From: Profundicola sp048268105
Lineage (GTDB): Bacteria > Bacteroidota > Bacteroidia > Flavobacteriales > Weeksellaceae
Length of the DNA: 7,225 bases
Direction: 5' to 3'
Assembly (NCBI GenBank): GCA_048268105.1
Contig: JBLWWH010000044.1
Location: forward strand, 1 to 7,225
Positions within the stretch are counted from its first letter, which is position 1, and each line of letters begins with the position of its first letter. Positions 5,432-7,225 of this stretch are shown piece after piece. The notes under the pieces were generated by a model. That model saw only the letters and a program-made list of their open reading frames with translations. It had not been told where the DNA came from and did no database searches. Position numbers and translations under genes: made by a program.

Positions 5432-6814
5432 ATGAAAAATATAAAAACAATATTAACGGCTTTATTTTTTTTTGCCTTTTTACTTATTGGTTATTGCTCA
5501 AATAATATAGAAGTGAAACATTCATCTTGGAAAGTCGTTTTAAAAACAAAGGACGTGGGAACAGCTGAAACATTTTTTGAATTTGAATTTTCAAATGATA
5601 ATCAGTTTGTGGCATATACTCGAAAAAATGCAGATAAAACCGTTTTAGGATGGACGAAGTCCAAATTGGCAAGAATTTTCACAAAAAATTTCAAGGAAGG
5701 AAGTCTTCTGTATATTCAGAAAGGGAAAATTATACCTCAAAATTACGGAGATTCCCTCAAAGGAATTTTCACATCTTCTTTCGGAAACTTCTATTTTGAC
5801 GCTCTTAAAACAGACAATAAAATTGAGGGAAAATTATTAAACGGAAAACGAGAAGTTGTAGGGCTGTTCAATGCGTATTCAGATAATAATCATCAGCCTA
5901 TTAGGGATTATTTCGCTTTGTGGGAAGAAAGTTTAACTCATACAAGAAACTACTTATATGACAAAAAGTTACTACAAAGCAGAGAGTGGAAAAATTTTGA
6001 AAAACGAATGGGAAAAATTACTCCTGATATTCAAGATGATGTAGAATTATTAATGGCTTTTTATTACTATGCAGACAAACTTCCGTTTTCTCATTATGCA
6101 CTGTTCAAACCTTGGGAAGAATGGGAAAATTATGTTACAGAAAACCCACAACGGATAGAAATTAAACCATTAACTAATGAAACCGTCTATCTTAAAATTA
6201 CTGATTTTTCGGGTACAATACAGGAAATGAATCGGGTTTTTGATGAATTACAGCAAAAAAACTATGATAATCTGATTGTTGATTTGAGAAATAATTCAGG
6301 AGGCTCGGTGGAGGCAGGAATGACTTTTGCCAAGCGTTTGGTAAAAACTGAACTTTTGGGTGGAATTTTTCTTACCCAAAAGTATTTTGAAAATCATTCA
6401 AAAATTCCCGAAGTAACCGAGTATAAAAAATTTCCTCAATTTAGCGAAGCTAACTATGACCTAATAATACAGGGAATCTCTAAAAATGAGGGAATCGTTT
6501 TAAAAGTTATTCCAGACAATCCGTTGAATTTTAAAAAGATATTTCTTTTAGTTAATAATAAAACAGCAAGTACTTGTGAACCGATAGTATATGGTTTTAA
6601 ACAACAGAAAATAGCCACTATTATCGGACAAAATACAGCAGGAAAAATGTTAAACGGAGAAAAGTTTAACCTTTCAGATGGCTTTCAGCTTTTTATACCG
6701 ACAGCAACATATTACACTTCGGATGGAAAAAAATTAGACCAAACAGGTATAAAGCCTGATGTTTTTTCGGAAGACCCCTTACAAACAGCATTATATTTAC
6801 TTCATACTGAATAA
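5432..6814 (+). CDS. Exported S41-family (C-terminal processing) serine protease
   Basis: The protein has 460 residues; the ATG lies 18 nt after the upstream stop, so it is probably in the same transcript. An N-terminal signal sequence is clear: MKNIKTILTA followed by a hydrophobic run to about residue 20. C22 follows IGY, a poor lipobox because of Tyr at -1, so periplasmic or surface location is likely but lipidation is doubtful. Residues 25-240 are an N-terminal domain I cannot assign, with no obvious PDZ. The S41 core runs from about 250: LIVDLRNNSGGSV (281-293), then NNKTASTCEP with catalytic S380, then GQNTAGK with K405. The Ser-Lys spacing of 25 equals that of E. coli Prc, so the dyad is intact. 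GIKPDV (439-444) is the typical C-terminal S41 signature. In this context it may trim the peptide product outside the cytoplasm, or serve self-protection. Confidence 0.85.
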   Translation: MKNIKTILTALFFFAFLLIGYCSNNIEVKHSSWKVVLKTKDVGTAETFFEFEFSNDNQFVAYTRKNADKTVLGWTKSKLARIFTKNFKEGSLLYIQKGKIIPQNYGDSLKGIFTSSFGNFYFDALKTDNKIEGKLLNGKREVVGLFNAYSDNNHQPIRDYFALWEESLTHTRNYLYDKKLLQSREWKNFEKRMGKITPDIQDDVELLMAFYYYADKLPFSHYALFKPWEEWENYVTENPQRIEIKPLTNETVYLKITDFSGTIQEMNRVFDELQQKNYDNLIVDLRNNSGGSVEAGMTFAKRLVKTELLGGIFLTQKYFENHSKIPEVTEYKKFPQFSEANYDLIIQGISKNEGIVLKVIPDNPLNFKKIFLLVNNKTASTCEPIVYGFKQQKIATIIGQNTAGKMLNGEKFNLSDGFQLFIPTATYYTSDGKKLDQTGIKPDVFSEDPLQTALYLLHTE

Positions 6815-6910
6815 TGTTGCTGATTTTTAATAAGATTTTTTGTAATCAAAAGAGCAACTACTGTAAAAAAGAATTAAAATAAGTAATCTAAATAGAAGAG
6901 CTTCCTGTAA

Positions 6911-6994
6911 CAAGGGTTTTGCAAAATGGCGGGTTAAGTGATAGCTGAAAGTTTTGTGCTTCGTAATCCGCAAAAGCCAATTTTATTGGCTTTT
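6911..6994. repeat. Palindromic intergenic element A
   Basis: GCGGGTTA (6929-6936) pairs with TAATCCGC (6964-6971), eight pairs with one G-T wobble, and AG (6937-6938) pairs with CT (6959-6960) across a small bulge. The loop contains GATAGCTGAAAG. The element runs straight into the terminator hairpin. The higher GC content and the phrase GGCGGGTTAAGTG remind me of dispersed intergenic repeats of flavobacterial genomes, but that is memory, not a search. Confidence 0.4.
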
Positions 6995-6997
6995 TTT
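6972..6997 (+). terminator. Rho-independent terminator downstream of the protease gene
   Basis: AAAAGCCAAT (6972-6981), a TTT loop and ATTGGCTTTT (6985-6994) form a perfect 10-bp stem, followed by a T tract to 6997. It lies about 160 bp after the protease stop and is the first clear terminator after that gene, so it probably ends the peptide-cluster transcript. The extended upstream arm (6970-6983) can also pair perfectly over 14 bp with 7014-7027, an alternative structure that would break the terminator stem. Confidence 0.82.
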
Positions 6998-7013
6998 GTA
7001 ATTTAGCAAATAG

Positions 7014-7116
7014 AAATTGGCTTTTGCTACGTGTTGTCTAAATCGAAACTTTCGACTTCGATTTTCCGCCACTTCGCAAAGCCCCTGGACGTTATAGGCA
7101 ATTTTATGAAAAGCCA
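7014..7116. repeat. Palindromic intergenic element B
   Basis: The outer arms TGGCTTTT (7018-7025) and AAAAGCCA (7109-7116) are exact reverse complements, and AAATTG (7014-7019) also complements CAATTT (7099-7104). Inside, AAATCGAA (7040-7047) pairs with TTCGATTT (7057-7064) as an 8-bp stem. The centre is GC-richer (CCGCCACTTCGCAAAGCCCCTGG region, 7066-7088). The nested arrangement resembles folded recombination-site or REP-like elements, but the integron core GTTRRRY is not present. Likely a dispersed repeat; confidence is low because only one copy is visible. Confidence 0.4.
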
Positions 7117-7225
7117 CCGCAACAATTTTGAAAGCTTTAATAATTGTAATATTTTCAAATAATACTTGCGATTATTGGATTTGTAGAAGTCTTGAGAAGA
7201 TTTTTCGGAAACGAGAAACTTCCCG

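Larger units (their letters stand above)
6815..7225. other. Gene-free intergenic region with hairpins
   Basis: I see no credible coding sequence in these 411 bases on either strand. The first 85 bases are AT-rich with only a weak 6-bp inverted repeat (GTTGCT 6816-6821 with AGCAAC 6853-6858). From about 6900 on, the base composition becomes less AT-rich and hairpin-rich, ending in an AT-rich stretch to the window edge. The terminator and palindromic elements are listed separately. Confidence 0.7.

Noticed and set aside
5495..5500. Lipoprotein cleavage site at C22 of the S41 protease
   Set aside because: The residues before Cys are I-G-Y; Tyr at -1 does not fit the lipobox, so I call only a signal sequence.
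6816..6858. GTTGCT/AGCAAC inverted repeat directly after the protease gene as a terminator
   Set aside because: The stem is only 6 bp with a loop of about 31 nt and no clean T tract after it; the hairpin at 6972 is far better.
7026..7099. Integron attC site
   Set aside because: There is hairpin structure, but no GTTRRRY core (the sequence reads CGTTATAGG), no integrase and no cassette array in view.
7106..7162. An 18-residue open frame starting at ATG 7106
   Set aside because: Too short, overlaps the arm of palindromic element B and has no promoter or recognisable content.

Overview
The window looks like a chromosomal segment from a low-GC member of the Bacteroidota, most likely a flavobacterium of the Chryseobacterium/Elizabethkingia type. 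The DNA is AT-rich and start codons lack clear Shine-Dalgarno sequences. The two promoters I can make out follow the Bacteroidota -33/-7 pattern (TTG ... TAnnTTTG). The genus is an inference from style, not a measurement. All genes lie on the + strand.

Positions 1-220 hold no convincing gene, but contain a regulatory module: a 17-bp palindrome at 144-160 abutting a -33/-7 promoter. It drives a regulatory operon of four genes: a 105-residue unknown protein with a Cys-Pro-rich tail (221-538), an approximately 7-TM membrane protein (541-1176, TTG start), a DesK/NarL-type histidine kinase (1155-1916) and a NarL/FixJ response regulator (1922-2590). The stop codon of the regulator lies inside a second, almost identical copy of the palindrome (2583-2599), with a promoter at the same spacing. 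That copy drives the second gene group.

The second group is a small Arg-rich 94-residue protein (2659-2943), a very strong terminator-like hairpin (2952-2987), an arginase-family enzyme with an extra N-terminal domain (3000-4226), an LpxL/LPLAT-like acyltransferase with an extra C-terminal domain (4223-5413, 4-nt overlap) and an exported S41 serine protease (5432-6814). My interpretation is a ribosomally synthesised, post-translationally modified peptide (RiPP) cluster. The 94-residue protein would be the precursor, the arginase would turn peptidyl-arginine into peptidyl-ornithine, the acyltransferase could attach an acyl chain (perhaps on the ornithine delta-amine), and the protease could trim the product. 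Arginase-type peptide maturases are known (OspR, landornamides), and ribosomal lipopeptides made with GNAT acyltransferases are known (selidamides). An LpxL-like enzyme in this role would be new to my knowledge. The shared operator/promoter suggests that the neighbouring two-component system controls both its own operon and the peptide cluster.

Positions 6815-7225 contain no gene. They hold a rho-independent terminator (6972-6997) embedded in two hairpin-rich, palindromic elements that look like dispersed intergenic repeats.
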